Shown here: positions 15,228 to 23,204 of the stretch, piece by piece
Numbering within the stretch: the stretch's first letter is position 1
Layout of the letters: every line of letters begins with the position of its first letter
Position numbers and translations under genes: made by a program
Notes under the pieces: model-generated
The model's database searches: none
What the model saw: the letters and a program-made list of their open reading frames with translations, nothing else
What the model was told of the DNA's origin: nothing
Assembly: GCA_945882615.1 (NCBI GenBank)
Contig: CAMCWK010000017.1
Location: forward strand, 1 to 63,365
DNA: 63,365 bases
Direction: 5' to 3'
Source of the DNA: Rhizobium sp. Q54
Lineage (GTDB): Bacteria > Pseudomonadota > Alphaproteobacteria > Micropepsales > Micropepsaceae

Positions 15228-16057
15228 CCGCCGAACAGGCCGAGACTTTCGACGAATTCCAGTCCACCGCTTTGGTGGCGGATGACGAGGCGTTGCTGAT
15301 CACGGTGGACGGCTTTGAAGGTCCGCTGGACCTGCTGCTGACTTTGGCCCGCAACCAGAAGGTCGATATCGCCAAGATTTCGATCCTCAAGCTGGCCGAG
15401 CAGTATCTGGAATTTGTCGAGAGCGCCAAAAAGCTGAATCTCGAACTGGCGGCCGACTATCTGGTGATGGCCGCCTGGCTGGCCTATCTCAAATCCCGCC
15501 TGATCCTGCCGCAGGAAAAAGGCCCGGACGGTGAACCAACCGCCGATGAGATGGCCACCCGCCTGCGCTGGCGCCTGCAGCGGCTCGATGCCATGCGCGC
15601 CGCCTCGACCCGGCTGATGGGCCGCGAGCGCCTTGACCGCGACGTGTTCGGCCGGGGCGACCCGGAGCCGATTAATATCGTCAAGCTCCGGACCTACAAA
15701 GATACGATGTACGACCTGCTGACGGCCTATGCCACCGATCGGGTGCGCAAGCTGGGCGGCAAGAGCTATCGGCCCCAGATGGCGCCGGTGCTGGCGATCG
15801 AAGAGGCGCGTGAGCGGCTGGAGCGGATGCTGGGCCGGATCTCCGACTGGAGCGCGCTGACCACGCTCTTGCCGTTTGAATGGTCGGGCGGGGCGCGGCG
15901 GCGCTCGGCGGTGGCTTCCACCCTTCTGGCCGCCCTGGAGATGGCCCGCGACGGCAAGGTCGAGCTGCAGCAGGCATCCCCTTTTGCCGAGATTTATGTC
16001 CGGGACGGCCAAAGAGGCCCGGATCTTCCCAGTGAGGCGTCCGCGCCGGGAGCATGA
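15224..16057 (+). CDS. scpA: Segregation and condensation protein A
   Basis: A 277-residue kleisin subunit of the SMC-ScpAB condensin. The N-terminal helical region FEGPLDLLLTLARNQKVDIAKI (residues 27-48) is the family hallmark that binds the SMC neck, and AADYLVMAAWLAYLKSRLILP follows; the C-terminal winged helix ends near PFAEIYVRDGQ. It works with ScpB (next gene) and with the SMC encoded at 23205-26660. Start ATG overlaps the nagZ stop. Confidence 0.95.
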   Translation: MTAEQAETFDEFQSTALVADDEALLITVDGFEGPLDLLLTLARNQKVDIAKISILKLAEQYLEFVESAKKLNLELAADYLVMAAWLAYLKSRLILPQEKGPDGEPTADEMATRLRWRLQRLDAMRAASTRLMGRERLDRDVFGRGDPEPINIVKLRTYKDTMYDLLTAYATDRVRKLGGKSYRPQMAPVLAIEEARERLERMLGRISDWSALTTLLPFEWSGGARRRSAVASTLLAALEMARDGKVELQQASPFAEIYVRDGQRGPDLPSEASAPGA

Positions 16058-16058
16058 G

Positions 16059-16769
16059 ATGAGCAGCGTAGCCAAAATGATAGCCAAGATCGAAGACCAG
16101 ATGGACGCCGAGAGTGACGACAAGCAGGCCGAGAACCCCGAACATCTGCGGATGGTCGAGGCGCTGCTGTTCGCCGCCAGCGAACCGCTGGACATAAAGG
16201 CACTGTCAACATCGTTGCCGGAAGGCGCTGATGTGGCGGGGCTGCTCAACACGCTTGAAGAAGTCTATGAGAAGCGCGGTGTAAACCTTTGCTGTGTCGC
16301 GGGAAAATACCAGTTCCGCACCGCCAGCGACTTGGCCTTCCTGCTGCGCAAGGAGCAGCCGGAACAGAAGCGCCTGTCCAAGGCCGCCATCGAAACCCTG
16401 GCCATTATCTCCTATCACCAGCCCGTAACCCGGGCCGAAATCGAGGACATTCGCGGCGTCGCCATGTCCAAGGGCACCATCGACATCCTGATGGAGATCG
16501 GCTGGATCAAGATCAGCGGCAGGAAGCGCACCCCGGGCCGCCCCGTCACCTACGGCACGACCGAGGCCTTCCTGGTCCAGTTCGGGCTGGAAAGCATCGG
16601 CCACCTGCCGGGCCTGGACGAGCTCAAGGCGGCGGGCTTCCTGGAAGCCATCCCGCCCTCCGGTTTCGACGTCCCCAATCCGTCCGACGAGCTGGGCGCT
16701 GACGAAGACCCCTACGATCCCAACGAGCCGGAAATGGCGACGGGATCGGCCAATTTGGACGAAGCATAA
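16059..16769 (+). CDS. scpB: Segregation and condensation protein B
   Basis: A 236-residue ScpB with two winged-helix domains. Signatures: HLRMVEALLFAASEPLDIKAL at 25-45, KYQFRTASDLAFLLR, LSKAAIETLAIISYHQPVTRAEIEDIRG and GWIKISGRKRTPGRPVTYGTTEAFL. The acidic C-terminal tail is typical of alphaproteobacteria. The ATG at 16059 lies one base past the scpA stop. Many relatives carry tatABC next; here a family A repeat and a minus-strand gene follow. Confidence 0.95.
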   Translation: MSSVAKMIAKIEDQMDAESDDKQAENPEHLRMVEALLFAASEPLDIKALSTSLPEGADVAGLLNTLEEVYEKRGVNLCCVAGKYQFRTASDLAFLLRKEQPEQKRLSKAAIETLAIISYHQPVTRAEIEDIRGVAMSKGTIDILMEIGWIKISGRKRTPGRPVTYGTTEAFLVQFGLESIGHLPGLDELKAAGFLEAIPPSGFDVPNPSDELGADEDPYDPNEPEMATGSANLDEA

Positions 16770-16778
16770 AACTCCGCC

Positions 16779-16905
16779 TGTCATCCCCGGCGAGCGCGAA
16801 CGCAAGTGAGCGCGAGGGAAGGGGATCCATGGCTGGATCATATCCATTCTTCCCATGGATTCCCTTCCCCTCGCGCAGCGATGCTGCGCTCGGCCGGGAA
16901 TGACA
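16779..16905. repeat. Palindromic repeat, family A, copy 2 (127 bp)
   Basis: Ends TGTCATCCCCGGC and GGCCGGGAATGACA. Internal arms GGGAAGGGGATCCATGG and CCATGGATTCCCTTCCCC are complementary, so the element folds as one long hairpin. It lies between the convergent scpB and SRPBCC genes, where it could also serve as a transcription terminator. Confidence 0.85.
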
Positions 16906-16913
16906 AGAATGCT

Positions 16914-17417
16914 TTACGGCTTTTCGGCGTCCGCCTTCATGCGTTCCATCGCGGCCTGGAAGCGGACCTTGCGGCCTTCCACGGCGGCGGTGCGGGCCTT
17001 CTGGTCCGGCAAGCCGTTCTGGTTCCAGATCAGGGCATAGGTCAGCCGCGAAGTGGTGGCGGTCAGCGGCTCGATCGCCATGGTGCCGTGATAGAAAACG
17101 GGCGTGAAAGGCTGGGCATAGGTGTAGGAATATTTGGTCCGCGCCACGACATTTTCCACCACCGGACCGGCGGGCGTGACGATGGTGCGAAACGAGCCCA
17201 GCTCGCCCTTGCCGCTGTCCACGGTGCAGGGCAGGTCGATATACTTGCCGATGGCGCACCAGTCATTGCCGCCGGCCTTTTCCCAGGCCATATCGGCGGG
17301 ACGGGCGATATCGATGCTGAAGTTCAGCGTGACCCAGTCCGCCGGCTGCGGGGTCTGCGCCTGCGCGGCGACACTGCTCAGCGCCAGCATGGCCGACGCG
17401 ATCATGATCTTTTTCAT
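16914..17417 (-). CDS. Exported SRPBCC-like protein
   Basis: A 167-residue protein with a signal peptide (MKKIMIASAMLALSSVAAQA). The mature domain has the order of an SRPBCC/polyketide-cyclase-like fold: SIDIARPADMAWEKAGG, WCAIGKYIDLPCTV, GELGSFRTIVTP, VVARTKYSYTYAQP and LTYALIWNQNGLPDQ. Two cysteines (CAIG and LPCTV) could form a disulfide after export. The substrate or role is unknown. Its ATG overlaps the stop of rnd (ATGA), so it is translated with rnd; the pairing gives no clear functional hint. Confidence 0.75.
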   Translation of the reverse strand: MKKIMIASAMLALSSVAAQAQTPQPADWVTLNFSIDIARPADMAWEKAGGNDWCAIGKYIDLPCTVDSGKGELGSFRTIVTPAGPVVENVVARTKYSYTYAQPFTPVFYHGTMAIEPLTATTSRLTYALIWNQNGLPDQKARTAAVEGRKVRFQAAMERMKADAEKP

Positions 17418-18577
17418 TCGTCACCCTCCAATTCAACCACCACAGCCTCGCCGTTTTCCAGGGCGATTGCCAGATCGCCCCGGCGCATGGCGATGGCGTC
17501 CCGGCCGAAAACTTCGCCCCGCCAGCCATGCAGGGCGCCGACCTCGTCATCCTCGCCGGCCGCCAGCTTCTCGATATCCTCGGCATTGGCGATCAGGCGG
17601 GGGGCCACGCCCGCCGCTTCCGCCCGCAATCTCAGCAGGGTCTTGAGCAGATCCACCACGGCGGGCGATGGCTCGCGGCGGCGGCGCTGCTTGTGCTCCG
17701 ACATCGCGCCTTCGGGCGGGGCGGCGGTCATGCCGGCGGCAATGGCATCCATCAGCCCCTTGCCCAGCTTGGAGTTGGCAAAGCCCTTGGGCACGGCGCG
17801 GATGCGTTCCAACGCGTCCGGTGTCTCCGGGGGGTGGGCGGCAATCTCGGTCAGGGCTTCGTCCTTCAGAACCCGGCCGCGCGGGATGTCGCGGGCCTGT
17901 GCCTCGCGCTCGCGCCAGGCGGCCAGCGCCGCCAGCCCCCCCAAAAAGCGCTTGTTGCTGGTGCGCGGTTTCAGCCGCTTCCAGGCCATGTCGGGATCGA
18001 GCTTATAGAGGCTGGGATCCTGCAGCGCCGCGACTTCCTCGGCCACCCAGGCGAAGCGGCCGGTCTTTTCCAGCCTGGCCTTCATCCATTCATAGATCAC
18101 GCACAGATGGGTGACATCGGCCAGGGCATATTCGAGCTGGCGTTTGGACAGTGGGCGATGGCTCCAGTCGGTGAAGCGCGCCGACTTGTCGATCTCGACA
18201 TGGGCGATCTTGCGCGCCAGCGTTTCGTAAGAGGCCGCATCGCCAAAACCGCACACCATGGCGGCGATCTGGCTGTCGAACAGAGGATTGGGCAGCACGC
18301 CGCCCTGCAGGAAGAAGATTTCGATATCCTGCCGCGCCGCATGCATCACCTTGACGATGTCGGGTCGGGCGATCAGTTCGTAAAAGGGCTTGAGGTCCAT
18401 TTCCGGGGCGAGGGGGTCGATGATGCCCTCGATGCCCGGCGCCGCCACCTGAATCAGGCAAAGCTTGGGATAATAGGTCTGGTCGCGCAGGAATTCGGTG
18501 TCCAGCGCCAGGTAGGGGGCATGGGCCAGTTCGGTGAGAAAGGCCGCCAGTGCCTCGTTGGTTTCGACAATCCGCAT
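17414..18577 (-). CDS. rnd: Ribonuclease D
   Basis: A 387-residue 3'-5' exoribonuclease for tRNA 3' maturation. DEDD exonuclease residues are seen in YLALDTEFLRDQTYYPKL (D/E), VMHAARQDIEIF (D) and LEYALADVTHL (D with Tyr upstream), followed by HRDC-type helical domains from about residue 205 (AWREREAQARDIPRGRVLKDEAL). The ATG at 18577 matches the family start MRIVETNEAL; the upstream open frame is GC-rich leader. Divergent from aspS with 160 bp between starts, a conserved alphaproteobacterial layout. Confidence 0.94.
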   Translation of the reverse strand: MRIVETNEALAAFLTELAHAPYLALDTEFLRDQTYYPKLCLIQVAAPGIEGIIDPLAPEMDLKPFYELIARPDIVKVMHAARQDIEIFFLQGGVLPNPLFDSQIAAMVCGFGDAASYETLARKIAHVEIDKSARFTDWSHRPLSKRQLEYALADVTHLCVIYEWMKARLEKTGRFAWVAEEVAALQDPSLYKLDPDMAWKRLKPRTSNKRFLGGLAALAAWREREAQARDIPRGRVLKDEALTEIAAHPPETPDALERIRAVPKGFANSKLGKGLMDAIAAGMTAAPPEGAMSEHKQRRRREPSPAVVDLLKTLLRLRAEAAGVAPRLIANAEDIEKLAAGEDDEVGALHGWRGEVFGRDAIAMRRGDLAIALENGEAVVVELEGDE

Positions 18578-18737
18578 GCTGAGTGTGATAGCGGGATTCG
18601 CCGCCCTTTGGTTGTTTAATGCCGGACGGTGCAGCGTCCTTCTGACGCAAAACCGGGCCATTTCCGGCTTGCTGGCGCGCCCTTGACCGGTCCCCCATAA
18701 ACCGCCAAAAACCCTGCGTTTCCTTGGAAAAACCGCC

Positions 18738-20540
18738 ATGCACGCCTATCGCACCCATACCTGCGGCCAGCTTCGCAAGACCGATGTGGGCGCCACCGTC
18801 CGCCTTTCGGGCTGGGTCAACCGGCGGCGCGATCATGGCGGGTTGATCTTCCTGGACCTGCGGGACCATTACGGCGTCACCCAGTGCGTGATCGAGCCCG
18901 ATGCGGCCGCTTTTGCCATCGTGGACACGGCGCGCTCGGAATGGGTGCTGACCCTGACCGGAAAGGTGGTGGCCCGCAGCGACGAGACCGTGAACAAGGA
19001 GCTTTCCACCGGCGAAGTCGAACTGCGTATCGAAGCGGCAAGCGTGCAGAGCCAGGCGCAGGAATTGCCGCTGCCGGTGTTCGGCGATCATACCTATCCG
19101 GAAGAAACCCGGCTGACCTACCGCTTCCTCGACCTGCGCCGCGAGCGGCTGCACAAGAACATCATGCTGCGGGCCAATATCGTGACCAGCTTGCGCAAGC
19201 GGATGGTCGATCAGGGCTTCACCGAATTCCAGACCCCGATCCTGACGGCGTCCTCGCCGGAAGGCGCGCGTGACTTCCTGGTGCCGTCGCGCCGCTATCC
19301 GGGCCAGTTCTATGCGCTTCCCCAGGCGCCGCAGCAGTTCAAGCAGTTGATCATGGTGGCGGGCTTCGACCGCTACTTCCAGATCGCGCCCTGTTTCCGG
19401 GATGAAGATGGCCGCGCCGACCGCTCGCCGGGCGAGTTTTACCAGCTCGATCTGGAAATGAGCTTCGTCACCCAGGACGACGTCTTCGCCGCCGTTGCGC
19501 CGGTGCTGGCGGGCGTGTTCGAGGAATTCGGTCAGGGCAAGAAAGTTACCCCGCACGACCAGTTCCCGCGCATTCCCTATGCCGAGGCGATGCTGAAATA
19601 CGGCACCGACAAGCCGGACCTTAGAAATCCCATCGAGATCGTGGATGTCAGCGAGATTTTCGGCCGCGCCGATGTCGAGTTCAAGGCCTTCAAGAACAAG
19701 ACGGTGCGCGCCATCCCCGCGCCGGGCGCCGGGCCGCAGCCGCGCAGCTTCTTCGACAAGCTCAACGAATGGGCGCGCGGCGAAGGCGCGGCGGGCCTGG
19801 GCTATATCCAGTTCGAAGACGAGGGCGGCACGTTGGTGGGCAAGGGCCCCATCGCCAAGTTCATCACCGGCGCAGCGCTGGCCGACATGGCCAAGACCGC
19901 CAAGGTAAATGCCGGCGACGCGCTGTTCTTCTCGGCCGATGCCAAACTCGACCGCGCAGCCAACCTGGCGGGCCAGGCGCGCACCCGCATCGGGCGCGAA
20001 CTGAACCTGATCCCGGACGGCGAATACAAATTCTGCTGGATCGTCGACTTTCCCATGTATGAGTGGAACGAGGACGACAAGAAGATCGACTTTTCGCACA
20101 ATCCCTTTTCGATGCCGCAATATGGTCGCGACGAGTTCCTCGCGCTGGGCAATGACGACAAGGACACCATTCTGGGGCTCAAGGCCTATCAGTATGACAT
20201 CGTCTGCAACGGCTATGAGCTCTCATCAGGCGCCATCCGAAATCACGATCCGGATGTGATGCTGAAGGCCTTCGAGATCGCCGGCTATGCCCGCGAGGAG
20301 ACCGAGGAAAAATTCAAGGGCATGATCAACGCCTTCCGCCACGGCGCCCCGCCGCATGGCGGCACCGCGCCGGGCATCGACCGCATCGTGATGCTGCTGG
20401 CGGGCGAGGAAAACCTGCGCGAGGTCACCATGTTCCCCATGACCCAGTCGGCGCAGGACCTCTTGATGAACGCTCCCAGCCCGGCGAACCCCAAGCAGCT
20501 CAAGGAGTTGCATCTGCGGGTGGTCTATCCGGAGAAGTAA
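18738..20540 (+). CDS. aspS: Aspartyl-tRNA synthetase
   Basis: A 600-residue class IIb aminoacyl-tRNA synthetase. The N-terminal OB fold ([19 protein letters not shown]) binds the anticodon; class II motif 2 is in [24 protein letters not shown] and motif 3 in [14 protein letters not shown] near the C-terminus. The bacterial GAD insert lies between about 290 and 420. Full length for the family. It ends before paired hairpins that separate it from the convergent ATP synthase operon. Confidence 0.97.
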   Translation: MHAYRTHTCGQLRKTDVGATVRLSGWVNRRRDHGGLIFLDLRDHYGVTQCVIEPDAAAFAIVDTARSEWVLTLTGKVVARSDETVNKELSTGEVELRIEAASVQSQAQELPLPVFGDHTYPEETRLTYRFLDLRRERLHKNIMLRANIVTSLRKRMVDQGFTEFQTPILTASSPEGARDFLVPSRRYPGQFYALPQAPQQFKQLIMVAGFDRYFQIAPCFRDEDGRADRSPGEFYQLDLEMSFVTQDDVFAAVAPVLAGVFEEFGQGKKVTPHDQFPRIPYAEAMLKYGTDKPDLRNPIEIVDVSEIFGRADVEFKAFKNKTVRAIPAPGAGPQPRSFFDKLNEWARGEGAAGLGYIQFEDEGGTLVGKGPIAKFITGAALADMAKTAKVNAGDALFFSADAKLDRAANLAGQARTRIGRELNLIPDGEYKFCWIVDFPMYEWNEDDKKIDFSHNPFSMPQYGRDEFLALGNDDKDTILGLKAYQYDIVCNGYELSSGAIRNHDPDVMLKAFEIAGYAREETEEKFKGMINAFRHGAPPHGGTAPGIDRIVMLLAGEENLREVTMFPMTQSAQDLLMNAPSPANPKQLKELHLRVVYPEK

Positions 20541-20550
20541 ACTACCTCTC

Positions 20551-20608
20551 CATGGCCGGGCTTGACCCGGCCATCCATGGATCACCGGCTTAAGGCCGGT
20601 GATGGAGA
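20551..20608. terminator. Paired hairpins between convergent aspS and atp operon
   Basis: Two adjacent stem-loops: GGCCGGG-cttga-CCCGGCC and CACCGGC-ttaag-GCCGGTG, framed by CCATGG. Their position between converging transcripts suggests a bidirectional terminator; the sequence type (atggccgggcttgacccggccat) also occurs as a dispersed repeat in alphaproteobacteria. No U-tract is present, so termination is inferred. Confidence 0.5.
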
Positions 20609-20613
20609 TGAGT

Positions 20614-21108
20614 TTAGTTCAGCTTTTCGCCGAGGCTCTTGATGCTGTCGGAGATCAGGCCGCTGGCGCGCTTTTCGTCCAGCTTGGCCAGGATCAGCTT
20701 CTGCGCGCCCGAGACGGCGGCATCGGCGGCAAGGCCGCGGATTTCGTTCAGCGCGGCGGCTTCGGCCTGGGCGATCTTGTCCTTGGCGGCGGCTTCGCGG
20801 CGGGCGATCTGGGTCTTGAGGGCGGCGCGGGATTCTTCGGCGAAGCGGGCGGCTTCAGCCCTGGCGTCGGCCACGATGCTCTGGGCTTCGCTTTCGGCGC
20901 CGGCGGCGCGCTTCTGGTAATCGGCGAGCAGGGCGGCGGCTTCGACGCGCAGGCGCTTGGCTTCGTCCAGTTCGGCGGAAATCACGGCGGCGCGCTCGTC
21001 CAGCATCTTGCCGACCATGCCCGGCACGCCTTTCCAGACGAGCAGGCCGACGACCAGCAGGAAGCCGACATATTCCCAGGTGTGATGATCGGAAAGAAAC
21101 TCGGTCAT
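20614..21108 (-). CDS. atpF: ATP synthase F0 subunit b
   Basis: A 164-residue peripheral-stalk subunit. One membrane helix near the N-terminus (YVGFLLVVGLLVWKGVPGM), then a long Ala/Glu/Arg-rich helix (AAALLADYQKRAAGAESEAQ) that reaches F1. The last gene of the F0 operon; its ATG overlaps the b' stop. As usual in alphaproteobacteria, the F1 genes are elsewhere. Confidence 0.93.
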   Translation of the reverse strand: MTEFLSDHHTWEYVGFLLVVGLLVWKGVPGMVGKMLDERAAVISAELDEAKRLRVEAAALLADYQKRAAGAESEAQSIVADARAEAARFAEESRAALKTQIARREAAAKDKIAQAEAAALNEIRGLAADAAVSGAQKLILAKLDEKRASGLISDSIKSLGEKLN

Positions 21109-21638
21109 GTCCCCACCGCCTTGGCGGCCTCGTCGGCCGAAACCTTGTCGCCGGTCAGCCGCTCGACAATGGCGATGGCTGCGTCGCGGGCCGCCGCGCC
21201 CACCACCGCCTTGGCGGTGTCGCGGGTGGCGTTGATGCGGGCATCGGCCGCCGCCATCGCCTTGGCGGCTTCGGCATCGGCGTCCGCCTTGGCCTTGGCG
21301 ATCTCGGCGTTCAGCGACTGGCGGGTTTCCTCGGCCAGCGCGTTGGCGCGGCTGCGGGCCGCGCCCAGCGCGCTTTCGTAACCCGCCTGTGCGGCTTCGG
21401 CCTGCTCGCGGGCCTTGCTGGCTTCGGCAATGGCGCCGTTGATGGCGCCTCTGCGGCTGGTGATCGCGCCATTAATGCGCGGTCCGGCCACCCGCCACAC
21501 CACCGTGAACAGGAACGCGAACGTCACAACCAGCCAGAACAGCTGGCTGGGGAACGTCGTTGTGTCGAACGGAGGGAAGCCGCCTTCTTGCGGATGTTCT
21601 GTCGACGTCGCGGTGTGGGCGGGTTCTTCAGCCAGCAT
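21105..21638 (-). CDS. ATP synthase F0 subunit b'
   Basis: A 177-residue second b-type subunit found in alphaproteobacteria and photosynthetic organisms. An N-terminal extension (TEHPQEGGFPPFDTTTFPSQ) precedes the single membrane helix FWLVVTFAFLFTVVWRV, then a long charged helix (AIAEASKAREQAEAAQ). The FPPFDTTTFPSQLFWL signature is specific to b'. It pairs with b to form a heterodimeric stalk. It overlaps the b gene and follows atpE by 19 bp. Confidence 0.93.
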   Translation of the reverse strand: MLAEEPAHTATSTEHPQEGGFPPFDTTTFPSQLFWLVVTFAFLFTVVWRVAGPRINGAITSRRGAINGAIAEASKAREQAEAAQAGYESALGAARSRANALAEETRQSLNAEIAKAKADADAEAAKAMAAADARINATRDTAKAVVGAAARDAAIAIVERLTGDKVSADEAAKAVGT

Positions 21639-21657
21639 TGGAGGCGTCAGGTCTCGC

Positions 21658-21882
21658 TTACGTGAACAGGATGATCAGCGCGATGACCAGGCCGAACAGG
21701 CCGGTCGCTTCGCACAGGGCGAAGCCGAGCAGCAGGTTGGTGGTCTGGCTGGCGGCAGCGCCCGGATTGCGCAGCGCGCCCGACAGATAGCTGCCGAACA
21801 CGTTGCCGATGCCGATACCGGCGCCGACCAGAGCGATACAGGCAATGCCCGCGCCAATCATCTTTGCAGCTGCAAGTTCCAT
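21658..21882 (-). CDS. atpE: ATP synthase F0 subunit c
   Basis: A 74-residue hairpin of two membrane helices. The glycine-rich first helix (GAGIACIALVGAGIGIGNVF) and the proton-binding carboxylate E58 (GFALCEATGLFGLVIAL) are typical; the RNP loop is at 38-40. Proton-type rather than sodium-type because no extra polar ligands flank the Glu in the pattern. It forms the rotor ring. It lies 19 bp downstream of atpB. Confidence 0.96.
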   Translation of the reverse strand: MELAAAKMIGAGIACIALVGAGIGIGNVFGSYLSGALRNPGAAASQTTNLLLGFALCEATGLFGLVIALIILFT

Positions 21883-21901
21883 GTGAGATTCCTTTTTCGG
21901 T

Positions 21902-22663
21902 TTAGGGATGATCGTGGAGGTGAAGTGCTTCGTTCAGATAGATGCAGGTGAGGATCGCGAACACATAGGCCTGCAGGAAGGCGACCAGCAGCTCGAGCAG
22001 CATGATGGCGACGATCAGCAGCATCGGCGCGATGGACAGGACCGAAAGAACGCCGCCGGCCGCGCCCAGCGACACGACGAAGCCGGCGAACACCGCCAGC
22101 ATGGTGTGGCCCGCCAGCATGTTGGCGAACAGACGCACCGAAAGGCTGATGGGGCGGGTGAGGAAGGAGATCACTTCGATCGGCACCAGCAGGATCAGCA
22201 GGTACCAGGGGGCGTGCGGCACGAACAGCTTCAAAAAGCCGATGCCGTGCTTCATGAAGCCGACCACCACCACCAGGCCCACCACCAGCGCGGCCAGCGC
22301 AAAGGTCACGGCAATCTGGCTGGTGACGGTGAAGCTGCCCGGCACCATGCCGAAGAAGTTGCTGCACAAGACGAAAATGAACAGCGTGAAGACGAAGGGA
22401 AAATATTTCAGCCCGGCATCGCCGGTCGCCGAATGGATCATGTTGGCGACGAATTCGTAGGACATCTCGGCCATGGACTGGCCGCGCGTGGGGACCAGAC
22501 GACCCGGCTTGACGGCGAAGGTGAGGAACAAAGCGGACACCACCGCCACCAGCACCATCAGCACCGCCTGATTGGTGAAATAGATGGGCTGCCCCGCGAT
22601 CTGGAAGAGGGGGGCCTCGACCAGCGGCTTGATGGCGAACTGCTCCATCGGATTGAGGGCCAC
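21902..22663 (-). CDS. atpB: ATP synthase F0 subunit a
   Basis: A 253-residue membrane protein with five to six helices. The essential stator Arg is in PISLSVRLFANMLAGH; LCSNFFGMVPGSFT and EVISFLTRPIS are also family-conserved. It forms the proton half-channels facing the c-ring. It begins 3 bases after the atpI stop and heads the core F0 genes. Confidence 0.96.
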   Translation of the reverse strand: MALNPMEQFAIKPLVEAPLFQIAGQPIYFTNQAVLMVLVAVVSALFLTFAVKPGRLVPTRGQSMAEMSYEFVANMIHSATGDAGLKYFPFVFTLFIFVLCSNFFGMVPGSFTVTSQIAVTFALAALVVGLVVVVGFMKHGIGFLKLFVPHAPWYLLILLVPIEVISFLTRPISLSVRLFANMLAGHTMLAVFAGFVVSLGAAGGVLSVLSIAPMLLIVAIMLLELLVAFLQAYVFAILTCIYLNEALHLHDHP

Positions 22664-22666
22664 GGA

Positions 22667-23008
22667 CTATTTCTCCTCGGGCTTCGACGCGGCGTTTTTC
22701 GCAGCGATCTCGGCGTTGATCTCGGTTGCCGCGCGCATCACGTTGCGGATCCCCGCGGCTGCGCCCAGCACAAAAAACACAATCAGAAAAACTGGTTTGG
22801 TCTGGTAACCGAACTGCGCGAGCAGCCAGTCGACACCCCAACCCAGTCCGCCTCCGACGACCAGCGACGCAACCAGCTCGGTTGCGAAACGGCCTGCGAT
22901 GCCCGCCTGCGACGGCGGAGGGCGCTTCGCCCGTGCCGCTTGCCGCGCCTGGGCCTCGTCCACCCGCTTGCCCAGATCGTTCAGCCTGTCGGGGTCGGGA
23001 GCCGTCAA
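22667..23008 (-). CDS. atpI: AtpI/AtpZ-like ATP synthase assembly protein
   Basis: A 113-residue protein with a basic N-terminal half (KRVDEAQARQAARAKRPP) and two membrane segments (FATELVASLVVGGGLGWGVDWLL and FLIVFFVLGAAAGIRNVMRA), the alphaproteobacterial AtpI pattern. It assists c-ring assembly in other bacteria. The start is TTG at 23008, supported by AGGAG six bases upstream; no ATG fits the conserved N-terminus. First gene of the F0 operon. Confidence 0.88.
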   Translation of the reverse strand: MTAPDPDRLNDLGKRVDEAQARQAARAKRPPPSQAGIAGRFATELVASLVVGGGLGWGVDWLLAQFGYQTKPVFLIVFFVLGAAAGIRNVMRAATEINAEIAAKNAASKPEEK

Positions 23009-23038
23009 AACCGTCTCCTAGGTGCCGAAAAACCGCTC

Positions 23039-23095
23039 AAAAAAGGCCTTCGCAGTGCGTCAAAGGCGGGCGGACCATAGGGTTGGCCTTTTTTT
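23039..23095 (-). terminator. Possible intrinsic terminator between smc and atp operon
   Basis: Read on the minus strand, AAAAAAGGCC pairs with GGCCTTTTTT across a loop of about 36 bases, ending in a U-run. The long loop makes this a moderate candidate only; it would separate smc transcription from the downstream F0 operon, whose own promoter would then lie within or before the same 190-bp gap. Confidence 0.4.
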
Positions 23096-23204
23096 GTGTC
23101 AAGAAAGACAGATGCCTTCAAACCCCTGACGCTAAAGGGAAAATCGCAGGCGCGGCAAAACGCCAGACGGTTTTACCGTTGTTGGGCCAGAATCACTCGG
23201 CGCA

